The translations under genes were made by a program, and so were the position numbers. The notes below the pieces were generated by a model that worked only from the letters and a program-made list of their open reading frames with translations, did not search any database and was not told where the DNA came from. DNA of 64,000 nt, taken from positions 1 to 64,000 of the forward strand of contig CANKUB010000001.1 in NCBI GenBank assembly GCA_947486575.1. Reading direction: 5' to 3'. Numbering within the stretch: position 1 is the stretch's first letter; every line of letters starts with the position of its first letter. Shown in pieces: positions 17,003-25,951 of the stretch. This DNA comes from Betaproteobacteria bacterium. GTDB taxonomy: Bacteria; Pseudomonadota; Gammaproteobacteria; Burkholderiales; SG8-41.

Positions 17003-18058
17003 ATGCTTGGCGTAAAAGCGGGCATCATGCTCAGCAATCAGCAGTTCGAAGGGGTGGATATGGTAAAAGCCCTGGACGAACAAATTGTGGTGGTGCGGCA
17101 GGCCCGTGACAGCGGATGGGACTCCTACTTCGCCGGTCAGCATTACCTGAACGAGGGTGGCAATCAGGGCCTGCAAATGGTGCCCTACCTCGCCCGTCTG
17201 GCGGCTGACGCGGGCGACATGACGCTGGGCGTTGGGCTGCTGCTGGCACCATTGCACAACCCCGTCTACACCGCAGAAACCATTGCCACGCTGGATGTGA
17301 TTTCTCGTGGCAACATGGTTTTTGGCGTGGGGCTGGGTTACCGCACCGCCGAGTTCGAGGCCTTTGGCGTGCGCAAAGGGCAGCGCGTGCAGCGATTCGA
17401 GGAATGCCTCACGGTTGCCAAACAACTGTGGACACTGGACAAGGTCAGCTACGAAAGCGACACCTGCATACTGCGCGATGCGCACCTTTCACTGAGGTGC
17501 GTGCAAAAGCCCCATCCGCCCATCTGGTTTGCGGCCAAACATCCCAACGCGATTCGTCGCGCAGCGCAACTGGGGGATTGCCTTTACCACAGCCCCAAGG
17601 CCACGCTCGCCACCCACAAAGAGCGGCTGACGCTGTACAAGGAAGCGCTACGTAAATCGGGTAAACCCTTGCCCAAGGAGAACCCCTGCCGCATTGAAAT
17701 CTACTGCGCCAAGGATCGCGCCACCGCGATGGCATTGGCAGGGCCGTATATTTCAGAGAAGTACAAGGCCTACGCGCAGTGGGAAAGCGACAAGGCCATG
17801 CCGGAACACGAGCGCATTGACAAATCTTTTGAAGAACTGGTGCAGGACCGCTTTGTCATAGGCTCGCCCGAGGATTGCTGGGAGCAACTGCAGCCCTATA
17901 TCAAAGAGCTGGGGGTAACCCACTTCGTATTCCGCACACACTTCCTTGGCATGCCCATCGCCAACGCCATGGCCAGCATGAAACTGTTGTCGGAGGAGTT
18001 GCTGCCAGCACTGCACAGCGCCACACCTACGCCGCTGGAGAAGGTTACTGCTGCGTGA
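17003..18058 (+). CDS. LLM-class (luciferase-like) oxidoreductase (2)
   Basis: 351 residues with AAGGAAG before the ATG. Luciferase-like barrel features are SGWDSYFAGQHYLNEGG, MTLGVGLLLAPLHNP and VISRGNMVFGVGLGYRTAEF. It is distantly related to the LLM protein at 7772. Enzymes of this shape are FMNH2- or F420H2-dependent monooxygenases or dehydrogenases. The F420 operon ends 1.7 kb upstream on the same strand with no large gap between, which makes F420 use plausible. The stop codon overlaps the next tctC start (TGATG). Confidence 0.86.
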   Translation: MLGVKAGIMLSNQQFEGVDMVKALDEQIVVVRQARDSGWDSYFAGQHYLNEGGNQGLQMVPYLARLAADAGDMTLGVGLLLAPLHNPVYTAETIATLDVISRGNMVFGVGLGYRTAEFEAFGVRKGQRVQRFEECLTVAKQLWTLDKVSYESDTCILRDAHLSLRCVQKPHPPIWFAAKHPNAIRRAAQLGDCLYHSPKATLATHKERLTLYKEALRKSGKPLPKENPCRIEIYCAKDRATAMALAGPYISEKYKAYAQWESDKAMPEHERIDKSFEELVQDRFVIGSPEDCWEQLQPYIKELGVTHFVFRTHFLGMPIANAMASMKLLSEELLPALHSATPTPLEKVTAA

Positions 18059-19083
18059 TGTCAAAGCAGCATGGAATGCATGGAAGGGAAAGCGGTTTGA
18101 AAAAACTAACGGTGCTGAGTCCAGGCGCTTTGGCCATCGCGTTGCTTGTAATTATTGCGGTGTCTGCAAATGCCGCTGGGCAGGACTATCCAGCAAAGCC
18201 GATTCGGTGGCTCGTGCCATTCGCACCCGGTGGCGTCGGCGACCTCACCGCGCGCATCGTCGCCAAAAAAATGACGGAGAACCTGCGTCAGCAAATTGTT
18301 ATCGACAATCGTCCGGCCGCTGGCATGGTGCTGTCGGCGAACCTTGCTTTGCAGGCGCCGCCCGATGGTTACACGCTGGTTCAGGCGGGCAACGGTTCGG
18401 CGATCAGCCAGAGTCTTTTCAAGTCACTGCCCTACGATGTCGTCAGGGATTTCACGGCGCTATCGACGCTGGCGTACTTTGATATTGTCCTTGTAACGCA
18501 CGCAAATTCCGCCCTGAATTCCGCTGCCGATGTACTGGCCTATGCGAAGAAGAACCCCGGCAGGTTAAGCATTGGCACCGGAAACATCGGCACCACGCAA
18601 CATTTGGCGGTTCAATTGTTCACGTCGATGGCAAACATCAACGCGCAAACAATTCCCTTCAAGGGCACGCCTGCAGCCATCAGCGCGCTGCGCGGCAATG
18701 AAATACCGCTCGTCATGGAAACTATTCCCGCCCTGATCGGCCAGTTGAGGGGCGGTACACTCAAGGCGTTGGCCGTGGGCAGTGCGCAACGCTCACCCAT
18801 TTTGCCCGACACGCCAACGCTGGCAGAAAGCGGCGTGCCCGGCTACGAAGCGACTTCGTGGACCGGCCTCTCGGTAAAGGCAAAAACACCTGAGGCCATC
18901 ATTGCACGCCTGCACCGGGAAATCAGCGCTGCGGTGATTTCCGGCGAGGTCATGCAGAAGCTCGGCGACATGGGCGCAACCGGTCGGACGAGCGCATCCC
19001 CCGACGACGCCCGCAAGCTTATGCGTTTGGAAATCGACAAATGGAAAGTCGTCATCGATCGGGCAGGAATCGAACGCCAATAA
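18058..19083 (+). CDS. Bug/TctC-family periplasmic binding protein (4)
   Basis: 341 residues if started at the ATG at 18058, which overlaps the LLM stop codon. A TTG at 18097 preceded by GAAGGGAAAG would give a more usual signal peptide (KKLTVLSPGALAIALLVI) and cannot be excluded; the track start at 17875 is within the LLM gene. The mature protein begins QDYPAKPIRWLVPFAPGG, the Bug hallmark. It is orphan with respect to TctAB and translationally linked to the LLM gene, suggesting that it binds that enzyme's substrate or a related acid. Confidence 0.88.
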   Translation: MSKQHGMHGRESGLKKLTVLSPGALAIALLVIIAVSANAAGQDYPAKPIRWLVPFAPGGVGDLTARIVAKKMTENLRQQIVIDNRPAAGMVLSANLALQAPPDGYTLVQAGNGSAISQSLFKSLPYDVVRDFTALSTLAYFDIVLVTHANSALNSAADVLAYAKKNPGRLSIGTGNIGTTQHLAVQLFTSMANINAQTIPFKGTPAAISALRGNEIPLVMETIPALIGQLRGGTLKALAVGSAQRSPILPDTPTLAESGVPGYEATSWTGLSVKAKTPEAIIARLHREISAAVISGEVMQKLGDMGATGRTSASPDDARKLMRLEIDKWKVVIDRAGIERQ

Positions 19084-19186
19084 ACGGCGGCTGGAATTGG
19101 TGTTGCAGCCGCTGTTGAAACATTTATGCTCTTGGCCAGTAGCGCCTACTTTCCCAAAATAACGGCTTAACCCATGGAGCAAAAGC

Positions 19187-20308
19187 ATGTCCAGAGTTGC
19201 AGTCATCGGTAATACCGCGCGCGCAATCGGTGCGGTGTGTGCGGCGGATCTCTCATTGTCCGGTCACCGGGTAAGCTTCACCGTGTTTCCGGAACAAGGT
19301 GATCAGATTCCGGCGTTGCACAAAGCGGGCGGTTTCACCGTCGAAGGTGACCCGCAGCACCTGGTATCGAAGAAAACCGGCTTTGCGAAGCTCGACAGGA
19401 TCTGCGATACCACGGCAGAGGCACTGAAGGATGCCGAGGCGGTGCTGATTGAGGTGGATATGCATCAGCTTGAGGCGAAATTCCGCGCAATGATTCCCGA
19501 GTTCGCCCGTGGTGCCGTGGTGCATGTGCAAAGCCACGGCTACTGGCCCTCCGCGCGCCTGACACCGCTGTTACGTCAGGCAGGACGCGAAGACGTGCTG
19601 GTGACCGAGGCACCCGCGCCGACCCATGCCGCACGCTTCGAAGGTACGGTGGTGACGCCCAAGGGATTGCGCAAGGGCATCCCGATCGCAACCGTACCGG
19701 CTTCGCGTTCAGCCGAGGCGCTTGCAGCGTTAAAACCGCTGTTTCCCGATTTCACCGCTGCATCGTCGGTGCTGCAGACCGGGCTGGAAAATCTGAACCT
19801 GATTGTTCATCCGGCGATGGTGCTGCCGAACGTCGGCGCGATGGATCGCGCGAAACTCGATGGCCGTAAATTCGGCTTCTATCAGGAAGGCGTGGTGCCC
19901 GTGGCGGGCGTGCTGGGCGATGCACTCGACGCCGAGCGCAAGCGCGTGTGTGAGGCCTACGATGTCGAGCACACGCCGATGGCGAAGGCCATCGATCAAT
20001 ACTACGGCTTCAAGAGCAATACCTTCTATGAGGCGATGCAGAATCCGGTGTACAAATCGTTCCCGGCGTTTCAGCCCGATGTCTGGCGCACGTGGGCATC
20101 GGACGATCTGCCTTATGCCATCGTGCCGTGCGTGCAGCTTGCGGAACAGGCCGGCATCGCAGCGCCGCTGCATCGCGCGTTTGCCGAAATTCTTGGCGTG
20201 TTGCTTGGCGTTGACCCCTGGCAGTGGGGGCCGTCACTGGCGGACATGGACCTCGCTGGTGCACCGGAGATGGTGATGAAACGTGTGTTGGGCGCGCGCT
20301 CGAAATAG
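19187..20308 (+). CDS. Octopine/nopaline dehydrogenase-family protein
   Basis: 373 residues with GGAGC before the ATG. An N-terminal Rossmann-like fold (VAVIGNTARAIGAVCAADLS) is followed by a 6-phosphogluconate-dehydrogenase-like helical domain that contains the opine dehydrogenase region (GLENLNLIVHPAMVLPNVGA). Family enzymes make or break N-(carboxyalkyl) amino acids with NAD(P)H. The glycine-rich loop GNTARAIGA departs from the standard GxGxxG, so nucleotide binding could be altered. A tctC gene follows after 10 bp. The physiological substrate is unknown. Confidence 0.78.
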   Translation: MSRVAVIGNTARAIGAVCAADLSLSGHRVSFTVFPEQGDQIPALHKAGGFTVEGDPQHLVSKKTGFAKLDRICDTTAEALKDAEAVLIEVDMHQLEAKFRAMIPEFARGAVVHVQSHGYWPSARLTPLLRQAGREDVLVTEAPAPTHAARFEGTVVTPKGLRKGIPIATVPASRSAEALAALKPLFPDFTAASSVLQTGLENLNLIVHPAMVLPNVGAMDRAKLDGRKFGFYQEGVVPVAGVLGDALDAERKRVCEAYDVEHTPMAKAIDQYYGFKSNTFYEAMQNPVYKSFPAFQPDVWRTWASDDLPYAIVPCVQLAEQAGIAAPLHRAFAEILGVLLGVDPWQWGPSLADMDLAGAPEMVMKRVLGARSK

Positions 20309-20318
20309 GCCGTCTTTC

Positions 20319-21287
20319 ATGAACCTCGTTTGTACTACAGCGCTGGCACTCACCGTGTTTACTGCGACAGCGTTTGCGCAAGATGCCCCCCACTACCCCA
20401 ACCGGCCCATCCGCCTGATCGTGCCATTTGCACCGGGCGGTGGTCTCGACATCAGCGCGCGGCTGATTGGCCACAAGCTCACCGAGAAATGGGGGCAGAA
20501 CGTCGTGGTCGATTCGCGTCCCGGCGCGGCGACCATCGTCGGCACGGAGATCGCGTCGAAAGCCGCGCCCGATGGCCATACCGTGTTGATGATTACCACC
20601 ACCTTCGCGATCAACCCCGGTCTCTATGCGAAGCTGCCGTACGACCCGGGCAAAGACTTTGTGCCGGTCACACAGTTGAACTCACAACCCAACGTGGTGG
20701 TTGTCGCACCCAACTTCGCGGGCAAATCGGTCAAGGATTTGATCGCGGCCGCGAAAGCCAAGCCGGGTGAGTTGACGTTCGCAAGCCCCGGCGCAGGCTC
20801 CGCACCGCATCTCGCTGCGGAAATGTTTCAGCGCGCGGCGGGTGTTAGCCTGATCCACGTGCCCTACAAGGGCATCCCCGCCGCCGTCACCGACGTCATC
20901 GGCGGACGCATCACCATGCTGTTCACCACGACAATCTCCGCCGCGCCCCACATCAAGAGCGGCAAGCTGCGCGCCGTTGCGATCACCAGCGCCAAACGCC
21001 AGCCCAGCATGCCCGACCTGCCGACAGTCGGCGAGACTTTGCCGGGTTACCGCGCCGAGGCGTTTCAGGGCATGCTGGTGCCAGCGGGCGTAGCTGTTGC
21101 CGTGGTCAACAAGCTGTCTGTGGAAGTCGCGCGTATCGTGAAGCTTGCGGACGTGGCCCAGCGCTTCGAACTCGACGGCGCCGAAGGCGTAGGCAGCTCA
21201 CCGGCGGAATTTGCGGCATTTCTCCAAGCCGAAATGCAGAAATGGCGCAAGGTGATTGGGGAAGCAGGGATCAAGGCAGAACCCTAA
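20319..21287 (+). CDS. Bug/TctC-family periplasmic binding protein (5)
   Basis: 322 residues from the ATG at 20319; the track start at 20283 lies inside the upstream gene. The signal peptide MNLVCTTALALTVFTATAFA precedes QDAPHYPNRPIRLIVPFAPG and the GGGLD ligand loop. It is the last of five tctC genes in this region and the last plus-strand gene before a convergent junction. Only weak Shine-Dalgarno (AGG) is visible, so it may depend on translation of the opine-dehydrogenase-like gene just upstream. Confidence 0.9.
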   Translation: MNLVCTTALALTVFTATAFAQDAPHYPNRPIRLIVPFAPGGGLDISARLIGHKLTEKWGQNVVVDSRPGAATIVGTEIASKAAPDGHTVLMITTTFAINPGLYAKLPYDPGKDFVPVTQLNSQPNVVVVAPNFAGKSVKDLIAAAKAKPGELTFASPGAGSAPHLAAEMFQRAAGVSLIHVPYKGIPAAVTDVIGGRITMLFTTTISAAPHIKSGKLRAVAITSAKRQPSMPDLPTVGETLPGYRAEAFQGMLVPAGVAVAVVNKLSVEVARIVKLADVAQRFELDGAEGVGSSPAEFAAFLQAEMQKWRKVIGEAGIKAEP

Positions 21288-21305
21288 ACCCAAAGTATAA
21301 GATAT

Positions 21306-21325
21306 TGTATGAAATCAATTACTTA
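21306..21325 (+). repeat. Dispersed AT-rich IHF-like element, copy 5
   Basis: TGTATGAAATCAATTACTTA lies in the 62-bp convergent gap. Its core AATCAATTACTTA matches WATCAANNNNTTR exactly; 16 of 20 positions match copy 2. Confidence 0.55.
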
Positions 21326-21349
21326 TCTTGAGGCTGCGCAACCAATCGC

Positions 21350-22000
21350 TCACCGGAAAAATTCGATCTTCGCCTCGCGGAACCACACAAAATTCGCCGG
21401 TACCGCTGAAATCGGCCCATTGATGGCAAACACCGCAATTTCGAACTTGTCGCCCGGCGCTACAAGATTGTCGCCGAGCACCAAACGATTGGGCATGTTG
21501 AAGCCCTGGATCGCGGCCGGGCTTGGACGGCCAGCCGTGCGCGGTAGCGCGCCGTTGACCCAAACCTCCGCGTAGTCGTCAACATTGACATGCAACACGG
21601 CCTTGGCACCAGCCGTATCGAAGCCCTCGGCGTTCGCCGGAATCGTCAACGTCGTGCGAAACCAATGGAACGACACCATGCCGCCGCCGCGCTTGCCGCC
21701 GAGATCAGTGGCTGGCACCTTTTCCCAGCCGGCGTCGTCAAAGCCAAGCAACTCGGCATGCGGTTCGACGTCGTAGGTGGTTTTGAACGCGGGGCGCGCG
21801 TCACTCAACGCGGGACACTCGACGAGTTTGGCTTCCTTCGCCCGCCACACCGCGCCGAAAGCGGCTGATCCGGCATCCGTCATCAAATCGACGATATGCG
21901 CTGGCGGCAGCAAGGGCGCAAGCGGCAACTGCGGCTGCAGCAGCGGCGGTATCGCCGGTGACATCGAATGCGTGGGGCGAATGTATTGGGTTGGAGGCAT
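21350..22000 (-). CDS. Galactose-binding-like (jelly-roll) protein of unknown function
   Basis: 216 residues with AAAAGGA before the ATG. After a proline-rich N-terminus, the pattern AVWRAKEAKLVEC...TYDVEPHAELLGFDDAGWE...FHWFRTTLTIPANAEGFD...DYAEVWVNGALPR...IQGFNMPNRLVLG fits the sugar-binding jelly-roll of GH2 enzymes and, more closely, the N-terminal domain of some SMP-30/gluconolactonase-like proteins. Here it stands alone without an enzymatic domain, and no signal peptide is obvious. It follows a ThDP enzyme by 91 bp on the same strand. The function is unknown; the likeness is from memory of the family. Confidence 0.6.
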   Translation of the reverse strand: MPPTQYIRPTHSMSPAIPPLLQPQLPLAPLLPPAHIVDLMTDAGSAAFGAVWRAKEAKLVECPALSDARPAFKTTYDVEPHAELLGFDDAGWEKVPATDLGGKRGGGMVSFHWFRTTLTIPANAEGFDTAGAKAVLHVNVDDYAEVWVNGALPRTAGRPSPAAIQGFNMPNRLVLGDNLVAPGDKFEIAVFAINGPISAVPANFVWFREAKIEFFR

Positions 22001-22091
22001 GGTTGTATCCTTTTGGTCAGACCGCCAACCCTAGGCGAGCGGCAATTGAAAAACGTGCGATTCGATCAAGGCTCACGGCGCAAGCCGACAC

Positions 22092-23756
22092 CTACGCGTG
22101 CTTGGCCGGATGCGCACGACGGATGGTCGGTGACAGCACCCGATCTGACACGTGAAAATCCCACACGGCCGCGCCACCCTTTTTAGCGAATTCGTCTATC
22201 AGCTTGGGCAGATCAGTCAAGCTGGTAAAGGTTTTGCCTTCGAGACCAAAGCCGCGCGCAATCGCGGCAAAATCCGGGCGGCCGAACACCGATCCGGTGT
22301 CGGGCATGCCTTCCGAGCGCAACTTATGTACCTCCGAGCCGTAGGCGCCATCGTTGATCAGCACGATCAGGATGTTAAGTCCGTGGCGTTTGATGGTTTC
22401 GAGTTCCTGAATATGCATCATCAGGCTGCCGTCACCGTCGAACAACACCACGGGTCGATCCGGACTCGCTGCAGCCACGCCCATGGCGAATGAGGTGCCG
22501 TTGCCGATCGCGCCGAACTCGCGGATGGTGAGAAAGCGTTCGTTGGGGCGTGAAGGCATCTGTGCAAAAAACCACGAGCAATGGCCACCTGAATTCACCA
22601 GTTCCCAGTCTTTGGGCAATGACTTTTCAAGCGTTGCGATCACCTCGCGCGGGTCGAGCAGATCAGGCTCGACCTCGAACACGTGGCTGTCGGCTTTGGT
22701 GTCGCGGATACGCGCGGCCATGGCCTCGGTGCGCCACTTCGCGCTACGTTCCGGAATCGCCGCAGTCAACGCCTCAACACCCAGACGCGCATCAGCACGC
22801 AAGTGGTGCTTCGCCACTTCCTGCCCCTGGTTAACCGCCAGGGGATCGATGTCGATGTGCAGCATCTTCGCCTTGCGCCAGAGCTGGCCGCCGCCACCGG
22901 CGTGAAATGCCAGCGAGCCGCCAACCACGATGACCAGATCAGCTTGCGCCAGATACTCAAGCCCCACCTCGGTCGAGAAGCTGCCCGAGATGCCGATGCA
23001 ATAAGGATCATGATGAAACAATCCGCGCGCGGGCAGCGAAGTGGTCAGCAACGCGCCGGTCTTGGCCGCAAGCGCACGGCATGCGGGTGCTGCCTTGGCT
23101 TGCGCGGCACCCAGCCCGGCGAAGATCACCACACGCTCGGCAGACTTAACCAGTTCGGCCGCCTTCGCCACGTCATCCGGATGCGGTGGCATCGGCGAGA
23201 GCTGCGGCATGATTTGCGCCGAGGGCGTCGGCAAATTCTCGGGCCCGGCCCAGGGCCGTTCCTGCAAATCGAACGGAACGCCGATCACCACCGGGCGCCG
23301 TTCGCGCCGTGCCTGCAGGAACGCATCGCGTATCGCAATCGGCATGCGCTCGGGCAAATGCAGCGGATAGTATGCCGCACCCGTTGCCTCGATGATCGGC
23401 CCCTGATTGATCATCTGGTTGTACCAGCCCATCTTGATCGGCGACTCACCGGCAAACACCACCATCGGCAGATGCGCGCGCACGGCTGCGGGCAGCGCCG
23501 TGATCAATTGCGTGACGCCCGGCCCGCAAGTAACAGTTGCAACGCCCACGTCGCCCGTCTTGCGCGCGTAGGCCATCGCAGCCGCAGCCGCACAATGCTC
23601 ATGCCGCACATAAATCATGCGGCATCCCTGCGAGGCCAAGCGAGACGCCCAGTTCATGTTTGCGTCACCCATCAGCGTAAAACAGGTTGTTACGCCTTCC
23701 TGAATGAAGGCCTTGGCAAGAACATCGTAAACATGGAGTTTGGTTTCAGTGGTCAT
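22092..23756 (-). CDS. Thiamine pyrophosphate-dependent enzyme, acetolactate synthase-like
   Basis: 554 residues with the three-domain architecture of the POX/ALS family. The N-terminal Pyr domain has the activating glutamate in YVRHEHCAAAAAMAYAR and TVTCGPGVTQ. The C-terminal PP domain has the ThDP-Mg motif DGDGSLMMHIQELETI with INDGAYGSE. It could be an acetolactate synthase homologue, a benzoylformate-decarboxylase-like or an oxalyl/sulfo-acid enzyme; no small ALS subunit gene is adjacent. It is divergent from the M20 peptidase and upstream of the jelly-roll protein gene, with which it may form an operon. Confidence 0.87.
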   Translation of the reverse strand: MTTETKLHVYDVLAKAFIQEGVTTCFTLMGDANMNWASRLASQGCRMIYVRHEHCAAAAAMAYARKTGDVGVATVTCGPGVTQLITALPAAVRAHLPMVVFAGESPIKMGWYNQMINQGPIIEATGAAYYPLHLPERMPIAIRDAFLQARRERRPVVIGVPFDLQERPWAGPENLPTPSAQIMPQLSPMPPHPDDVAKAAELVKSAERVVIFAGLGAAQAKAAPACRALAAKTGALLTTSLPARGLFHHDPYCIGISGSFSTEVGLEYLAQADLVIVVGGSLAFHAGGGGQLWRKAKMLHIDIDPLAVNQGQEVAKHHLRADARLGVEALTAAIPERSAKWRTEAMAARIRDTKADSHVFEVEPDLLDPREVIATLEKSLPKDWELVNSGGHCSWFFAQMPSRPNERFLTIREFGAIGNGTSFAMGVAAASPDRPVVLFDGDGSLMMHIQELETIKRHGLNILIVLINDGAYGSEVHKLRSEGMPDTGSVFGRPDFAAIARGFGLEGKTFTSLTDLPKLIDEFAKKGGAAVWDFHVSDRVLSPTIRRAHPAKHA

Positions 23757-23930
23757 GGTTGCGCTTTCGAGTGGTTGGCGTACGGCAGGAAGAGAATAAC
23801 CTCAAGTATACAAGGTAGAACCTTAGGTTGAGATTTCAGCGTGGCCACCGAAGAAAGCGTGGGGTTGGTCCCTCTTGGTGTTTTGGCGCTGTGTTATTGT
23901 TAAGTACTGGAAATTGATGGAAGGATGCCC

Positions 23931-25097
23931 ATGACAAAAGCAAAGCCGCTGACCGACATCACGCCCGAACAACTGGTGGCGGGGATTCGGGAATGGGTGT
24001 CGCTGGAGACACCGCCCAACGATGTGCCTCGATTACTGGAATTCGCGGAACTAGCCGCACATCAGGCGCGCCAGGCGGGACTTGCCGTCGAGCTGATTCC
24101 GGTAAACAACACCCTACAGCCGCTGGTGCGCATTCGCGCCAACAGTGCAGGTAATCAAAACAGCGAACAAGCCGTACTCGTGCTCGCGCATTACGACACC
24201 GTACATCCGGTAGGCACCACCGAACGCAACCGGGTGCGCATCGAGAGCGACAAGCTGTTCGGGCCCGGCACCTATGACATGAAGGCCGGCGCGTATCTTG
24301 CGCTGCAGGCGATGGCCGCGCTGTACCGTGAGCGGCAGCCCGCGCGTCCGGTGGAACTGCTGCTGGTGCCCGACGAGGAAAGCGGCAGTCGCCTGTCGCG
24401 CGCCACCATCGAAAAATTCGCCCGCAATGCGGCGTTCACCCTGGTCGCCGAACCCGCGCGCACCGGCGGACACTGCGTGACCAGCCGCAAGGGCACTGGC
24501 GAAATACGCATGACGGCGATAGGCGTGCCTTCGCATGCAGGCACCGATCACGCCAAGGGCCGCAGCGCCATCCGCGAGATCGCCCATCAGGCGTTGGCGC
24601 TGGACGCCATGACCAATTACGACGAAGGCCTCACCCTTAACGTCGGACGCATCGACGGCGGCACCAACCGCAACGTGGTGCCAGAGCGGGCGAGCCTGAT
24701 CGCGGATTTTCGCGTCGTCACCCAAGCGCAGGCGGAACGCCTTTTAGCCGCCGTCAAAGCATTGACGCCGGTCATCGACGGCGTCCGACTGGAAATCGAA
24801 GCCAACATTAACCGCCCGCCGTTCGAACGATCCCCGCATGTGCAAGCATTGTTCGAACGCGCACAACGTGTCGCGCGGGCAACCGGCTTCGACCTCGGCG
24901 AAGTGCCGCTGACCGGTGGCGGCAGCGACGGCAACTTCACCGCCGCGTTTGGCGTGCCGACGCTGGATGGCCTGGGTGCCGAGGGGGATGGTGCGCATAC
25001 CTTGCACGAGCACATCGTGGTGTCGACATTGCCGCTGCGGCTGCAGTTTCTGCATGGGTTGTTGAGGGATTTGGCTTGGGATTCGGCGGTTGTGTAG
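23931..25097 (+). CDS. M20-family metallopeptidase (carboxypeptidase G2-like)
   Basis: 388 residues from the ATG at 23931, which has GGAAGG at good spacing; the ATG at 23925 directly abuts the Shine-Dalgarno. Metal-site motifs are VLAHYDTVHPVG, GPGTYDMKAG, PDEESGS and the late HTLHEH. A dimerisation domain lies between (THAKGRSAIREIAHQ-like region). Family members hydrolyse N-acyl or gamma-glutamyl amino acids and small peptides with two zincs. No signal peptide, so it is probably cytoplasmic. Divergent from the ThDP gene. Confidence 0.88.
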   Translation: MTKAKPLTDITPEQLVAGIREWVSLETPPNDVPRLLEFAELAAHQARQAGLAVELIPVNNTLQPLVRIRANSAGNQNSEQAVLVLAHYDTVHPVGTTERNRVRIESDKLFGPGTYDMKAGAYLALQAMAALYRERQPARPVELLLVPDEESGSRLSRATIEKFARNAAFTLVAEPARTGGHCVTSRKGTGEIRMTAIGVPSHAGTDHAKGRSAIREIAHQALALDAMTNYDEGLTLNVGRIDGGTNRNVVPERASLIADFRVVTQAQAERLLAAVKALTPVIDGVRLEIEANINRPPFERSPHVQALFERAQRVARATGFDLGEVPLTGGGSDGNFTAAFGVPTLDGLGAEGDGAHTLHEHIVVSTLPLRLQFLHGLLRDLAWDSAVV

Positions 25098-25155
25098 CGC
25101 GTAGGCGCATGAATTTGATTAGTTTTGGAACTATAAGAAAGACGCCATAAAATGG

Positions 25156-25175
25156 TGCTTTAAATCAAATATTTA
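25156..25175 (+). repeat. Dispersed AT-rich IHF-like element, copy 6
   Basis: TGCTTTAAATCAAATATTTA matches copy 2 at 16 of 20 positions; exact IHF-consensus core. Confidence 0.5.
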
Positions 25176-25245
25176 CGTGCTCTCCGGGTAGGAGACTCGA
25201 CCAAGAAACTTTGTGCTTTCGTGCGCTGTGACACATTCTTACACC

Positions 25246-25266
25246 AGAATTTAAATCAACGGGTTA
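25246..25266 (+). repeat. Dispersed AT-rich IHF-like element, copy 7 (weak)
   Basis: AATTTAAATCAACGGGTTA; the core fits WATCAANNNNTTR exactly but the flanks are less like the family. Confidence 0.4.
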
Positions 25267-25361
25267 CAAGGATTCCGCTCACTTTTTGCTCACCTGATCA
25301 TTGCGATAGCATTAGAAGCGATGGCGCTACTCTTGGTAATTTTAATGGTCGGGAGAACTTG

Positions 25362-25874
25362 ATGTCGCTGACGAAAGCCAAACTTACGTCGAAGAATTTA
25401 TTGAGCAGGCTCGGCAGTCTATCGGCGTTCGGCTTCGGAATAAGTTTTAAGCCACAAGAAACCGGCCGAACGATTGTCCGGGAGCTTCTGACGTTCCTAG
25501 AAGACAGACGAGCATTATTCGTTGGCTGCATATGGGAACAACCTGACCATGTAGTGCAGTCAGTGCAGCAAATGCGAACGGAACTGACGAGTGCAATAAA
25601 GCGTCTAGGTGAAGGATCGCCCGCAGCCGGCGCCTGCCGGTTGATGCGGGGCGCGTGTCGAGATTTTGTCGACCAAGTAGGCCAAACGTCGTTGCGCGGG
25701 TCGGATACAACATTTGCCCGCGATTGGCAGGGCGAAAATTTTCTTATAGCACTGGGCATATTGCGTGCGACGTTTGGCCAGCAAATCGCCCTACTTGCTC
25801 ACCTATATTCAGTAGACTTGGAGGAACACTTGGCGGCGATCTTGCCGCCGGTTCCAGACGTGAGAGAAAATTAG
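25362..25874 (+). CDS. Hypothetical protein, resembling DUF6650
   Basis: 170 residues from the ATG at 25362 (MSLTKAKLTSKNLL), preceded by GGGAG; the track ORF start at 25221 runs through the repeat-bearing leader and is unlikely. The blocks GISFKPQETGRTIVRELLTFLEDRR, VVQSVQQMRTELTSAIKRL and CRLMRGACRDFVDQV look like a small all-helical protein family that I recall as DUF6650; this is not verified. No transmembrane segment or enzymatic motif. It stands alone between convergent and repeat-rich flanks, suggesting acquisition by transfer. Confidence 0.6.
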   Translation: MSLTKAKLTSKNLLSRLGSLSAFGFGISFKPQETGRTIVRELLTFLEDRRALFVGCIWEQPDHVVQSVQQMRTELTSAIKRLGEGSPAAGACRLMRGACRDFVDQVGQTSLRGSDTTFARDWQGENFLIALGILRATFGQQIALLAHLYSVDLEEHLAAILPPVPDVREN

Positions 25875-25951
25875 GCCTCTGACAACTGGGTGTGCCTGTC
25901 GCGGTCAACTATCGGGCTTTGCGTTTGCCCCAAACCAATGTGAGCCGTCGC

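Larger units (their letters stand above)
25098..25361. other. 264-bp non-coding stretch with two IHF-like elements
   Basis: No convincing gene. It is AT-richer than its surroundings and holds two copies of the dispersed element (25156-25175 and 25246-25266), each with an exact match to WATCAANNNNTTR (AATCAAATATTTA and AATCAACGGGTTA). It precedes the hypothetical gene at 25362. Confidence 0.5.

Noticed and set aside
5614-21287. Tripartite tricarboxylate transporter operon (TctABC)
   Set aside because: Only TctC-type receptors are present; no TctA or TctB genes were seen.
22683-23831. 382-codon plus-strand ORF
   Set aside because: It is antisense to the well-supported ThDP enzyme gene and its translation shows no family pattern; a high-GC shadow.
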